A DNA stretch of 64,000 nt from Cafeteria roenbergensis (taxonomy: Eukaryota > Sar > Bigyra > Bicosoecida > Cafeteriaceae), in NCBI GenBank assembly GCA_008330645.1, contig VLTN01000011.1:1-64000 (forward strand), written 5' to 3'. The stretch's first letter is position 1. Each line of letters begins with the position of its first letter. This document shows positions 54,401-62,799 of the stretch, one piece after another. The notes beneath the pieces were generated by a model, which saw nothing but the letters and a program-made list of their open reading frames with translations, ran no database searches and had not been told where the DNA came from. The translations under genes were made by a program, and so were the position numbers.

Positions 54401-57400
54401 GGCGCCACGGGGTCGGCGGCACGGGGCTCCCGGACCAACCGCCCGTCGGCTACGGCTCAGGCTACGGGTTCCCCCTCAAACCGCTGGGCGGCGACCCCAC
54501 GGGCCGCTTCGGAGGCCTTGCGGCGCTGGCTCGGGCTGACGCCGCCGCCGCTGAGCGAGACGCATCGGCGCTGGCTCGCGCGGGCCGGGCCGGGGTTGCC
54601 ACTGCCCCGATGCCACCGCAGGGCGCCTGGGCGGAGCAGGCCGCCCTGGCCAAGCGGGCCGAGGCCGGAAGAGCCAAACTGGTGGGCGGCGGCGAGGGCG
54701 GCGCTCCGCCGCGATGGGGGCCGGCAGAGCCGCCACTCCCTGGCGAAGTTGAGCGGTCCATCCCGCGCGGCTCTGCCGGCGGCTTGCTGGTCGGCCGGGG
54801 CGTGCCGCTGCCCGAGCTGGTTCCCGCGGCTCTGCTGCGCGACGTCAGCGAGTGGGAGCGGTTTCGCCGGATGGATGCCGTTCGTCGCATGGTTCGCGCA
54901 AGGCTGTGGGGCGGTTTCGCGCGGTGGAGGTCGGTGAGCGACCGCGTGCGGCTGTTCGAGAGGGCCCACGGAGCCGCGTTCCGCGTTCAGCGGGCGTGGT
55001 CGGCGTTCGTGCGTCGGCGCGACGCGAGGGCGCGGACGGAGGCGCGGCGGCTTGCGCTGGAGGCGGAGGCGGCTGCCCGGGCAGCGGAGGCGGCGAGCAG
55101 AGCGGCAGAGCGGCAGGCGTCGGCCCGGCGGGCGTTGCTGGCCGCCATTGCGCGGGTGGCGGCGGCGGCGGAGGCGGCGCCGGGGGGCGTCGGGGCGGTG
55201 TGGGGAAGCGACCGGCGGGCGGGGCCCGCCGGAGCGCTGCTGCTGCTGCGGACGGCGCAGGAGGAGGGGCCCTCCCACGGCGCGGTGCTCGCCGGAGCCG
55301 CTGCCCCCGTGGTCTCCGCCGCCACGATGCGCCTCGCAGGCATGGGGGCCGCACTGGTGGTGCGCTGCGCCGAGCGGCGGGTTCGGGCGCGGCGAATGCG
55401 TGTGGCGCTGTACAACGCCTTCTGGCGGCCTGAGGTCCGTAGGCTCGCGCGCCTGTGGGCAGAGCGGACGCGGGTGCGGGAGCCGGGAACGTGGCCAGCT
55501 GCGGCTCCAGGTGGTGCCGCGACAGCGCGCGTCGCTCAACGCCCCTTGGGCTCTGCGGGGCAGAGCCAGGCCGATGCGGGCGGCGAGGCCGCTGCCGCTG
55601 CCGCTGTCGCTTCCGCCACGACTGCAGCTGCGACTGCAACTGCGGCATCAGCTGCGGCCGCAGCTGCCGCTGCAGTCGGGCAGGCAGGGCCCGGCCCTCG
55701 GCATAGCGGGCGCCGGCGGCAGCGCGCTCGCGGGTGGTCCATCACTCTGGCGTCTCCCTTCGCCGACGCCGATCGCGCGGCCGCCGAGGAGGCTGCGGAG
55801 GACGCCCTTGCCCGCGAGGAGGCCGAAGTGGCCCTGCTGGTTGACGAGCGCGAGCGGGCTAAGGGTCGTCGGCGCGGAGTGGCGCCCCCTGCGCGCCCGC
55901 CGGCCTCCGGCCGCAGCTGGCCGCGGCTCGAGCGGTGCTGGTCGGCGCCTGTGATCTGCTCGGGCGTCGGCAGAGCGCTGTTGGCCCCGCCCCGGCTGGG
56001 CGGGTCGGTCCCTCGAATGGCGGCCGGGCTGCTGCGGCCGCGGCCAGCCTGCGACGGCGCGCCGACGCTGCCGGTGCGCGACGACGGGGGCAGGGCTGCG
56101 GCGGCGGCCGAGGCCGTTGTGGCGGCCGCGTCGGGGCGCCGCCGCGGGGGCGGTGCCGCTGGCCACGGCCCGTCCGATGGCGGCGGGGGGGAGCGGCGGC
56201 TGCGGCCAGGCTTCCCCGGCGACAGAGGGTCCGGCCTGCACCCTTGGTGGATGGAGTCCGGAGCCGATGAGGGCGTGGACCGCTCGCTGGCGGCGCTGAG
56301 GGCGCCCGCGTGGGACGTGTCGCGAGTCGCTGCAGCGGCGTGGGGCGCCGCTGGCGCGGCAGTGGGCGGCAGAACCGAGCGGCGGCTGCCCGCGGGCACG
56401 GTCCTTCCAATGCCCGCCCGCCACGCCGCCGCCACGGCGCTGCTGCTCGGCGCCGCCCAGTCGTCGGAGGAGTCGCAGGTCCGGTCGCTGCTGCTGCAGC
56501 CGCTGCTGTCGGCGCCGTCTGCCGGCCCGCCGCGCCCCACCTCCGCCAGAAGGTTCGCCCCCGCCGCAAGCGCAGACGCGGCGGCGATGGCGAGGATCTA
56601 CACCGGTGCCTGGAGGACCCTTCGCTGCTGGGCGGAAGCGGGGGGCCGCCGGCTGGCTCTGCCGCCCCCGCGCGGCTCAGCCTCGCTTCGACGGGCCGCC
56701 GCCCCCAGCGATCGGCTCATCGACCCGGTGGCCAACGCGGCTCGCCTCGGCCTCGCGGCCGCTGCCGCCTTCGCTGCCGATGGGGAGCAGGCCCTCCGCT
56801 CTGCCGGGATCCTTCCCGGCGAAGAGGCTCTGCCGCAGGGACGGCGGCACACTCTCGCGAGCCGGGGCACCGTCGGCTCCGCCCTGGGACAACGTCGACC
56901 GGCCTCCAGCCCGGGCTCGCGCTCAGCCGGCGCCGCGGCAGGTCGCGACTCCTCGCTGCTGCTGCTGCTGCTGGGGTCCGGCAGCCCTGCCTGCGCGGAG
57001 GCGACGACGTCCGTGCAGAGCCTCGCCACAGCCAGTATGCGGCTGGCCGGGCTCGTCCCAGCCATCCGGCGCGCCATGGGCGGCGCGGGCGCTGTGGGGG
57101 GCCGTGGCGGCGGGGCAGACCCTTCCGTTTCGGCTCTGGAGCGACGAGTCATCGGCTCGGCGCGCGGCCTCGCCGCCGTGGCCACGGTGCTCGCTCGCCG
57201 GCGCATGGCTCCCTTCGACCCCGGCTGGCTCCTCTGGCTGGTTCCGCGCGGCAGAGCCATGCTGCGCCGCCTCAGAGACGTCGCTGCGGACGCCGTGGAC
57301 AGCGTTGGGGCCGCAAGCGGTTTCACGGCGGGCGGAGCCCACGTCGTGACTGTCGACGCAAGAGTCAGCCCAGAGCTTGCAGAGCCTGCGGACGGCTTCG

Positions 57401-60400
57401 GCGGGGCCACGGGTGACGAGGACGCGAAACAGGACGATGCGGCCGCGGACGCTGGCCGCGCCCATGCCACTGAGACCGCCGCCGCTGCTGCTGGCACTGC
57501 TGCTGCTGCTGGCACTGCTGGTGCCGCTGCTGCTGGTGCTGCCGCTGGTGCTGCCGCCGGCGTCGCTGGAGCTGCCGAGCATGACAGCGGCGCTGTGCCG
57601 CAGCAGGGGGCGAAGAAGCCGTCTGCCGGACGCCAGCGCGGCTACCGGGCCCAGCCGCCGCCCCGCGCGCTGCGGCTGGTGGTGGAGGCGCTGGCGGTCG
57701 CCTTGTCCCCGGGCCGGGTGTTCGCTGGGCCCATCCCTGAGGACGACGCGGACCTGAACGCTGTGGAGTCCCGGCTTCGAGCGCAGGCCGACGCGGCGGG
57801 CAGGCGCGCCGCGGAGCAGGCGGCGGCCGTTCGTTCCGCCGATGGACTCCGCAGCGGCGCCGGGGCCCAGGCCGCCGCTCTGTTTGCGGGGTCGGACCCT
57901 CTCGGGGGCGGGATCGGCGGCGCCCGCGCTGGCAGCGCGGCTGGCGACGGCGGCAGCGCCGACCAGCCCGGAAGGATCGAGGTGCCGCGTCCCGCCGACG
58001 TCACGCCAGCTGGTGACGGGGATTCCGACGAGGCGGCGAGTGGCCCAGCCGGGATCGGCCGCGGCGCGGGAGTGAGCTTGGTTCCGACCGTTGCGGGTCC
58101 GGCGCCCCAGCAGCAGCAGGGCGCGCAGCGACTCGTGGCAGAGCCCGCGGCGTCGGCCGCTGCGGCCGAAGAGGCTGCGTGCCGAGGGGCGATCGAGCAG
58201 GTGAGGCTGCAGCGGCAGCGGCGGGCGGCGGGCAGGCGGGCCGCGTGGCAGGCGACACGAGAGCTGCTGCTGCTTCCGCAGACTGTCATCGCAGCGGCCA
58301 TGGCGGAGGTGCGGCCCGCCGACCTGCCTGCTCACTCCGTCGAGGCGCTGACCGCGTACCTCACGGACCCGGCCTGGCCCCGCCCGCGGAGTCTCTCCTT
58401 GCCGGGGGGCGCCGGGGCAGCCGCGCCGGCGCTGGCGGGGCCGCTGCTGTTCGCTCGGCCGGTCGCGGAGTGGGTGCTCGCCGTGGCCACCTCGGCGGCG
58501 TTGCTCCAGGCGGGGGTGTTGCCGGAAGGATCCGGCAGAGCCGGCGACGCCGCCTGGGCTGCTGCTGCAACGGAGGCCTCTGACGTGCGGCCCCGCCCCA
58601 CTGCGGCCGTGACTGCGGCGCTGAGGGGCGTGGGCCCGCCGCCGCCCGCGCTGGCGCTGAGGCAGGCCACAGTCCCGGCCCCGGCAGCCTTCGAGGCGCT
58701 GCTCCGCGGCCCCGGGTGGACCCTTCCAGCCGAAGTGACCGACCCGGCAGAGCCGGAAGGGCCAAGTGGTGTGCTTCCGCGCGGGGAGCCGCTGAGCGGG
58801 CTTGGCCTCAGGGCGGAGGACGCGGCCTCGCACGTGTGGTCGTGGGCGGCCGGGCTGGTGCGGGGCCGGCGGCGGCGGCGGCGCGAGGCTCGGCTGGAGG
58901 CTGCCAAGGACGCGGCGCTGGAGGCAGCGATCAGCGCTGGGGCCGCGGCAGGGAACCTGGCGCCCATGGCTGCGGGCGACGACGGCGACGACGGCGATTA
59001 TGACGGCGACGACGGTGACTACGACGATGACGGCGGCGGCACTGGCGGTGGTGCCGGGGCGGCAGCTGCCGCCAGGGCAGCAACCGCAGCCGCTCCAGGC
59101 GCGCGCCTATCCCCCGCGTCGGCGGAAGCAACCGCTGCAGCGGCGGGTCGCGAGCGTCTCCGTCGCAGGCGCCAGGCCCGTGGGTACCGGCAGCGACTGC
59201 AGGGCGCCGTGGCGTCTCAGCGGGAGGCGGAGACGCTGGCCCTCGCGGCCGCGGTCCAGCCGGACGCCAGAGTGCCGCGCGGCTGGTACGCGGCACACAT
59301 CCCGCCAGTGCGGCTGCGCCGGCGCCGCCCGTCTCGCGCCCTCGACCAGCTGATCGCGCCGCTGGACAGCTTGCACGCCCACCTGCGCCGCGGCCGCCGC
59401 CTCACCCTGCTCGACTGCATGCGCATCCTTACGCCCTGGATAGACGCCGCCGGGCGCACGATCCGGCCGCCGGCTGGGCTGAGGCCTGCCCGCCGGCAGG
59501 GCCGCGCCGCGGCTGCCACACAAGGCGACGCAGCCGCTGCTCTGCCCAGTCTGCGCTCGCCGGGTGGCGCTGCCACGCATCGCGACGAGAGCTCAGCGCA
59601 GGACGGCAGTGGCTCTGCCCCCGGGGACGGCTCTGCCCCCGGGGATGGCTCTGCCCCCGGGGAGCTGCAATGGTCTGACCCCGCCGTGGCGGCCGCCAGC
59701 CCCCGCACGCTGCTCCGGCTCGCCCGCGCGGAGGCCGAGCGGGTGCGGTCGCTGGCCGCCGCCCAGGACGCCGACGTTGGCCGCGCCCTCGTGAACCTGC
59801 GGCGAGCGGAGGAGGGCGCGGGGAGGGGTGAGGCCGGCGCGTCGGCGAGGAACGGCGAGGACTCTGGCCGGTCCAGCGTGCCTGGTGCGGGGGCGGACCC
59901 CGACGTCGCGCTGTCGGCGGCTCGGATGACGTCACCGGGCGGATACGCGCTGCCCCTGCGGCTCCCGGGCCAGGGCAGGCCCGACTGGCACCCTGCCGCG
60001 GGGGTGCGGCTGCCCCGTCTCGCCGACCCGGGAGTCGTCGTGCTCCCCACGGGCAAGCGCGAGACCACCGACCCCGCGGCTTGGGCCGCCTTCGTGCGAC
60101 GGTCGCGCGGGTCGCTCGACACCTCCTTCTGGCTCGCCAGGCCGGTGCTCCAGGTGGGGCCCGTCCCCACCGGCGCCGCCTTTGAGGGCATGTGGTTCAG
60201 GAAGGGCGGCGGGCTGCGGACGCAGAGCGACCCCGTCACTGGCGCCACTGTGCAGGCGGGCGAGGCCGGTGCCGCGGCCTGGGAGGCTGGCTTCCTCGAG
60301 GGGGTCAGCGACGAAACCGCCGCAGAGCGCGCGGCCGAAGCGGCCCTGGCAGGGGCCACTGCGGAGCACGGCGCAGAGGCCAAGCGCGAGGCGGCGGCGG

Positions 60401-62664
60401 CGGAGCAGGCGCCGGGCGTCCGAAGCGCGCTGCGCAAGGTTGCGGCGACCCTCCGGCCGGTGACGGAGGCGGCGGCCCGCGCTCGCCAGACCGCCGCCGG
60501 GGCGCTCCTTGTGGACGGCATCACGACTTTCGTGTGCCTGCTGACGCCGGCAGAGCTGGCGGCGCACGCCGACCGGGGGAGCAACTTCGAGCGAGAGGTC
60601 AGGGCGGTGGCCCGCGAGCTGCGGGCGCGCCACAGCGAGCTGCGCCTGGCTGAGCGGGAGCGATATCGGATGATCGCGGCCAGGGCCCGCCGGGCGGTCG
60701 GCGCCGGCTACGCTCTCGACAGAGCCAAGGCGCTCGCTGCGGAGGAGGCCGCGGCGCGCGGGCGCTGGGAGCGGGTGCAGTTGCAGTTCCGCGGCTTCCC
60801 CGAGCGCGTCCACTTCGTGGCTCTGCCGATCGCCCAGTTCTGCGCGATTGAGCCGGACGCGCATGCGGTGCTGCTGTGCGCAGAGCTGGAGCGGCGAGTG
60901 CGCGCGGGCGAGCGGCTGTACGTGTTCAGCGGGACGGGACGGGGCCGAGCCGCGCTGGTGGCCGGGCTGCTGCTGGGCCGGCTGTTCAGCCTGTCCGCGC
61001 ACGTCGTGCTGTCGCGCCTCCAGCGGGGCCTCGAGACGGTCGACCGGTTCCTCGTCCCGCCGCAGCGCGCCCGCGCGCTCAGGTCAGGGCCAGAGGGCGA
61101 CGAGCCGGAGTGGGCCGACGCCGACCCTTCTCGCCGGGACACGGGCCAGCTGACCATCCCGGGCCACCACGCCGGGCTTCCGGCAGAGCTGGAGATGGTG
61201 GAGGCGGCGCGGCGGGCCGGGGTCAGCGTTGCGGCAGCGCTGCAGTCCGCGGCTTCGGGCTTGCCGCTCGTGGTGGCCGCGCCCCTGCTGACGTCGGGAG
61301 CGGCCTCTGAGCCCTTGCCGCCGACCCCCGCGTCTCCTTCAGCCGTGGCGCCGGGGTCGGCAGAGCTCGATCCGTCCACTGCGCTCATGCGACGTCAGCT
61401 GTCCGAGGCGGCCGCAGCGAGGGGCGAAACCGCTGAGCAGCTCGGCAAGTCCAGTGGCACTGCGGCGAGCGACGCGGGTCCTCGCTGTCCCGACCAGCGG
61501 GGCCAGGACAGGCGGGACCAGGACTGCGGCGGCGGCGGTGGTGCTGGCGGCAGTGGGGGCGGTGGTGGTGCCGTTGGGGAGGGCAAGGCGGGGGCCCCAG
61601 CGCGGCGGAGGGGGTGGGGGCGGTCGCACACGGCGGCCCAGCGAGCTGCCGTGGTGGAGCAGCGGGAGGGGGAGGAGGGGGAGGGGGCGGGCGACCGGGC
61701 CAGCGGCCGTGGCGGGTTGGGCGGCGGGGCCGCCGGGTCGGGCGCGAGGGGGCGTGGTCGGGCCCACGGGGCTGCGGCCGGCGGCTCCAAGGCGGGGTCG
61801 GTCTCGGGCGGCGCCGGGGTGCCTGCGCTGCGCAGCCGGTACGGGGGGCGGGCGGGTGAGAGCCGCTTTGCGGAGCTGCGGGCAGAGCGAAGAGCCGCCG
61901 CCGCCGCGAAGGAGGCGGCCTTCAGAGACCACGAGTCGGGGGGGCGCGGCGGGAAGAGCTCGGGGGCCAAGGAAGGCCGTCTGCCCCCCATCCCCGCCGG
62001 GGGCGCCGCTGCGAGCGGTCAGGCGCCTGGCGGCGCCGGGGAACCCCTGATGAGACGGGCCGAGTCGCTGCCGGGCGACGGCGGGTGGCAGGGGCGGCAG
62101 ACGGAGGCGGGTGCGGACGCCAGGCCCGGCAGCGCGGGCCGGGACCGGGAGGGGCGCGTGGACCACCGCGAGGCCAGGCTCGCCCTGCGCCGGGAGCGAA
62201 AGCGGGCAGAGCGCACATCGGAAGCGCTGGGGCTGGTGGCGCGGCGCCAGGGGGTCGCGGTCGACCAACTGGGCTCCGAGCCAGGAGTGCAGCGCATGCT
62301 TGCAGCCCTCGCGTCCGGCGCTGACCCGCTGCAGGACCACATGCGGCAGAGGGAGGAAGACGCGAACCCCTGGAAACGGCAGCCGCGCGGACGCGTGGGC
62401 CTGGCCGTCCTGCCCAGCGGCGAGCTCGCAGCAGCGCCACTGGTTTGCCCCGAGATGCCGGTGCAGCGGCACCAGCTGCAGAGGCTCCTGTACTCTCACA
62501 CGGCCGCCCACGGCGCAGAGTACGAGGCAAGGGAGGACTCGGGCGCGGTCGCGTGGCGCCTGAGGCGGCCCCTGGGAACGGGGGCGGCCCCGCTGCCCCC
62601 GGTGCCCGACACCGACCTGCTGCTCTTTGGGAGCGACGAGCCGGGCCTCGGCGCGGATTCGTAG
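51436..62664 (+). CDS. Giant low-complexity protein with pseudophosphatase-like domain, 3742 aa
   Basis: No intron was seen. I start it at the ATG at 51436 (MSGAPPGRDAAV). Residues 1-170 look globular; the middle is dominated by Gly/Ala/Arg/Ser runs. An IQ-like helix (FRVQRAWSAFVRRR) occurs near residue 1180, followed by a long Ala/Glu/Arg coiled-coil-like stretch. Residues about 2895-3195 resemble a dual-specificity phosphatase: FWLARPVLQVGPVP, GITTFVCLL (3028), VHFVALPI, then LYVFSGTGRGRAALVAGLLLG. The CX5R loop aligns with SGTGRGR (S3165-R3171), so Ser replaces the nucleophilic Cys and Phe the preceding His; phosphatase chemistry should be lost and the domain probably binds. A basic, Gly-rich segment and a short globular end (RLLYSHTAAHGAEY) follow. 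The overall function is unknown. Confidence 0.75.
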   Translation: MSGAPPGRDAAVAAQERRRLPLFAALATVFSRPVTAPRESSQWRMRGHCVVSIARVPGSAAALAGPDGSGQPTANRSALPRFRLVAAANRLQTSGAQSSDEAASPVSLIALDPSAALAPPVLVNSADDDAPRAVAFKLAAPALGDGLSFVALRFDSSTDAGSLVSAWARAARRNDKLQARARAAEQAAMPETADEPAAAAAAAAAADTDASREGTSPPTEADFGGAVRDPARAPERAAARDAATATTHQPASSDGGPDPMPKPLQGPIASGLRASSGARGGVGSALAGAPGAGGHAAGVVSLEAAISAGMAPSAARPSRRGAPEALPRAGAGSRPAEAAPPTSAGRAADISLTAARAGGDGLGIGPSGRAGPPVGGGFRASSGAGEGSLPRSTESADEAAVASGPTAAARPACRGAPGAGLGGQGRRAEEAARGGGEPSDISSDEPGSEDEAAAGGLGALFGGWPGGAAAVGGAAGLVDAALPSLPADYPEWRGRRGSGLRGEDANGGGAAGPDALRGAEQEGEGDDGGLLVAAQRRQRAGEVADGGGRPAERGFVAGQDVMVLSAEAGREPRWALGRVMAADEAAADAGAGGKLRAGARGEASRGVVPGQNRVAALPAATSIPGASGSGGFEYVRRGARGQGDLYRIEVLRPRPLPQLGERGRRVLARVAAAYRERTGAYNELHRQLLGFLPWERAGAGLGHAQAAAGAGRGGYGDETAGRGASHGRADDSGPPSRRSARSSAESSGSGGGGGSGAVGAGRVGGSGSGSGSGGGRQRTDTWPAGDWTAVPALGSLGLEGRDVPGLRGAGASPLTSARFGDAARFQEVEAEAEALEAMGEFGVVMGATALPEVALLGGRREGGGGRGEGGGGRGEGGGGRGEPVLVRGYTAAGHRAQRGDGGAARALSVLLPASAAAWVGELDRAAGSASLRFGVPVPAVPGLLHGTGTATDMAGDNDPMGLRHAAGASGAGPSHPGTPNPSEAGQRNRRHGVGGTGLPDQPPVGYGSGYGFPLKPLGGDPTGRFGGLAALARADAAAAERDASALARAGRAGVATAPMPPQGAWAEQAALAKRAEAGRAKLVGGGEGGAPPRWGPAEPPLPGEVERSIPRGSAGGLLVGRGVPLPELVPAALLRDVSEWERFRRMDAVRRMVRARLWGGFARWRSVSDRVRLFERAHGAAFRVQRAWSAFVRRRDARARTEARRLALEAEAAARAAEAASRAAERQASARRALLAAIARVAAAAEAAPGGVGAVWGSDRRAGPAGALLLLRTAQEEGPSHGAVLAGAAAPVVSAATMRLAGMGAALVVRCAERRVRARRMRVALYNAFWRPEVRRLARLWAERTRVREPGTWPAAAPGGAATARVAQRPLGSAGQSQADAGGEAAAAAAVASATTAAATATAASAAAAAAAAVGQAGPGPRHSGRRRQRARGWSITLASPFADADRAAAEEAAEDALAREEAEVALLVDERERAKGRRRGVAPPARPPASGRSWPRLERCWSAPVICSGVGRALLAPPRLGGSVPRMAAGLLRPRPACDGAPTLPVRDDGGRAAAAAEAVVAAASGRRRGGGAAGHGPSDGGGGERRLRPGFPGDRGSGLHPWWMESGADEGVDRSLAALRAPAWDVSRVAAAAWGAAGAAVGGRTERRLPAGTVLPMPARHAAATALLLGAAQSSEESQVRSLLLQPLLSAPSAGPPRPTSARRFAPAASADAAAMARIYTGAWRTLRCWAEAGGRRLALPPPRGSASLRRAAAPSDRLIDPVANAARLGLAAAAAFAADGEQALRSAGILPGEEALPQGRRHTLASRGTVGSALGQRRPASSPGSRSAGAAAGRDSSLLLLLLGSGSPACAEATTSVQSLATASMRLAGLVPAIRRAMGGAGAVGGRGGGADPSVSALERRVIGSARGLAAVATVLARRRMAPFDPGWLLWLVPRGRAMLRRLRDVAADAVDSVGAASGFTAGGAHVVTVDARVSPELAEPADGFGGATGDEDAKQDDAAADAGRAHATETAAAAAGTAAAAGTAGAAAAGAAAGAAAGVAGAAEHDSGAVPQQGAKKPSAGRQRGYRAQPPPRALRLVVEALAVALSPGRVFAGPIPEDDADLNAVESRLRAQADAAGRRAAEQAAAVRSADGLRSGAGAQAAALFAGSDPLGGGIGGARAGSAAGDGGSADQPGRIEVPRPADVTPAGDGDSDEAASGPAGIGRGAGVSLVPTVAGPAPQQQQGAQRLVAEPAASAAAAEEAACRGAIEQVRLQRQRRAAGRRAAWQATRELLLLPQTVIAAAMAEVRPADLPAHSVEALTAYLTDPAWPRPRSLSLPGGAGAAAPALAGPLLFARPVAEWVLAVATSAALLQAGVLPEGSGRAGDAAWAAAATEASDVRPRPTAAVTAALRGVGPPPPALALRQATVPAPAAFEALLRGPGWTLPAEVTDPAEPEGPSGVLPRGEPLSGLGLRAEDAASHVWSWAAGLVRGRRRRRREARLEAAKDAALEAAISAGAAAGNLAPMAAGDDGDDGDYDGDDGDYDDDGGGTGGGAGAAAAARAATAAAPGARLSPASAEATAAAAGRERLRRRRQARGYRQRLQGAVASQREAETLALAAAVQPDARVPRGWYAAHIPPVRLRRRRPSRALDQLIAPLDSLHAHLRRGRRLTLLDCMRILTPWIDAAGRTIRPPAGLRPARRQGRAAAATQGDAAAALPSLRSPGGAATHRDESSAQDGSGSAPGDGSAPGDGSAPGELQWSDPAVAAASPRTLLRLARAEAERVRSLAAAQDADVGRALVNLRRAEEGAGRGEAGASARNGEDSGRSSVPGAGADPDVALSAARMTSPGGYALPLRLPGQGRPDWHPAAGVRLPRLADPGVVVLPTGKRETTDPAAWAAFVRRSRGSLDTSFWLARPVLQVGPVPTGAAFEGMWFRKGGGLRTQSDPVTGATVQAGEAGAAAWEAGFLEGVSDETAAERAAEAALAGATAEHGAEAKREAAAAEQAPGVRSALRKVAATLRPVTEAAARARQTAAGALLVDGITTFVCLLTPAELAAHADRGSNFEREVRAVARELRARHSELRLAERERYRMIAARARRAVGAGYALDRAKALAAEEAAARGRWERVQLQFRGFPERVHFVALPIAQFCAIEPDAHAVLLCAELERRVRAGERLYVFSGTGRGRAALVAGLLLGRLFSLSAHVVLSRLQRGLETVDRFLVPPQRARALRSGPEGDEPEWADADPSRRDTGQLTIPGHHAGLPAELEMVEAARRAGVSVAAALQSAASGLPLVVAAPLLTSGAASEPLPPTPASPSAVAPGSAELDPSTALMRRQLSEAAAARGETAEQLGKSSGTAASDAGPRCPDQRGQDRRDQDCGGGGGAGGSGGGGGAVGEGKAGAPARRRGWGRSHTAAQRAAVVEQREGEEGEGAGDRASGRGGLGGGAAGSGARGRGRAHGAAAGGSKAGSVSGGAGVPALRSRYGGRAGESRFAELRAERRAAAAAKEAAFRDHESGGRGGKSSGAKEGRLPPIPAGGAAASGQAPGGAGEPLMRRAESLPGDGGWQGRQTEAGADARPGSAGRDREGRVDHREARLALRRERKRAERTSEALGLVARRQGVAVDQLGSEPGVQRMLAALASGADPLQDHMRQREEDANPWKRQPRGRVGLAVLPSGELAAAPLVCPEMPVQRHQLQRLLYSHTAAHGAEYEAREDSGAVAWRLRRPLGTGAAPLPPVPDTDLLLFGSDEPGLGADS
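52022..52048 (+). repeat. (CAG)9 microsatellite encoding poly-Ala
   Basis: Nine perfect CAG units, read in frame as GCA (Ala) in the 3742-aa protein. Confidence 0.9.
54016..54078 (+). repeat. 21-bp coding minisatellite, three units
   Basis: Three perfect units beginning GAGGGCGGAGGCGGCAGG, encoding EGGGGRG repeats in the 3742-aa protein. Confidence 0.9.
59611..59664 (+). repeat. 18-bp coding minisatellite, three units
   Basis: Three units of GGCTCTGCCCCCGGGGA(C/T/G), encoding GSAPGD, GSAPGD and GSAPGE. The only differences are at the last base. Confidence 0.9.
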
Positions 62665-62799
62665 CGTTGCGCCGCGCGCAACTGCGCTCCGTGCGTGGCC
62701 TCCGCGGTGGCTCTGCCTGCCGCGCCAAACTGCAATCGCCACTCACTCGCGAGCTCCCCGCCGCCGCCCCCGGCCCACTCGGCGCGCCCCCGCAAGCGC

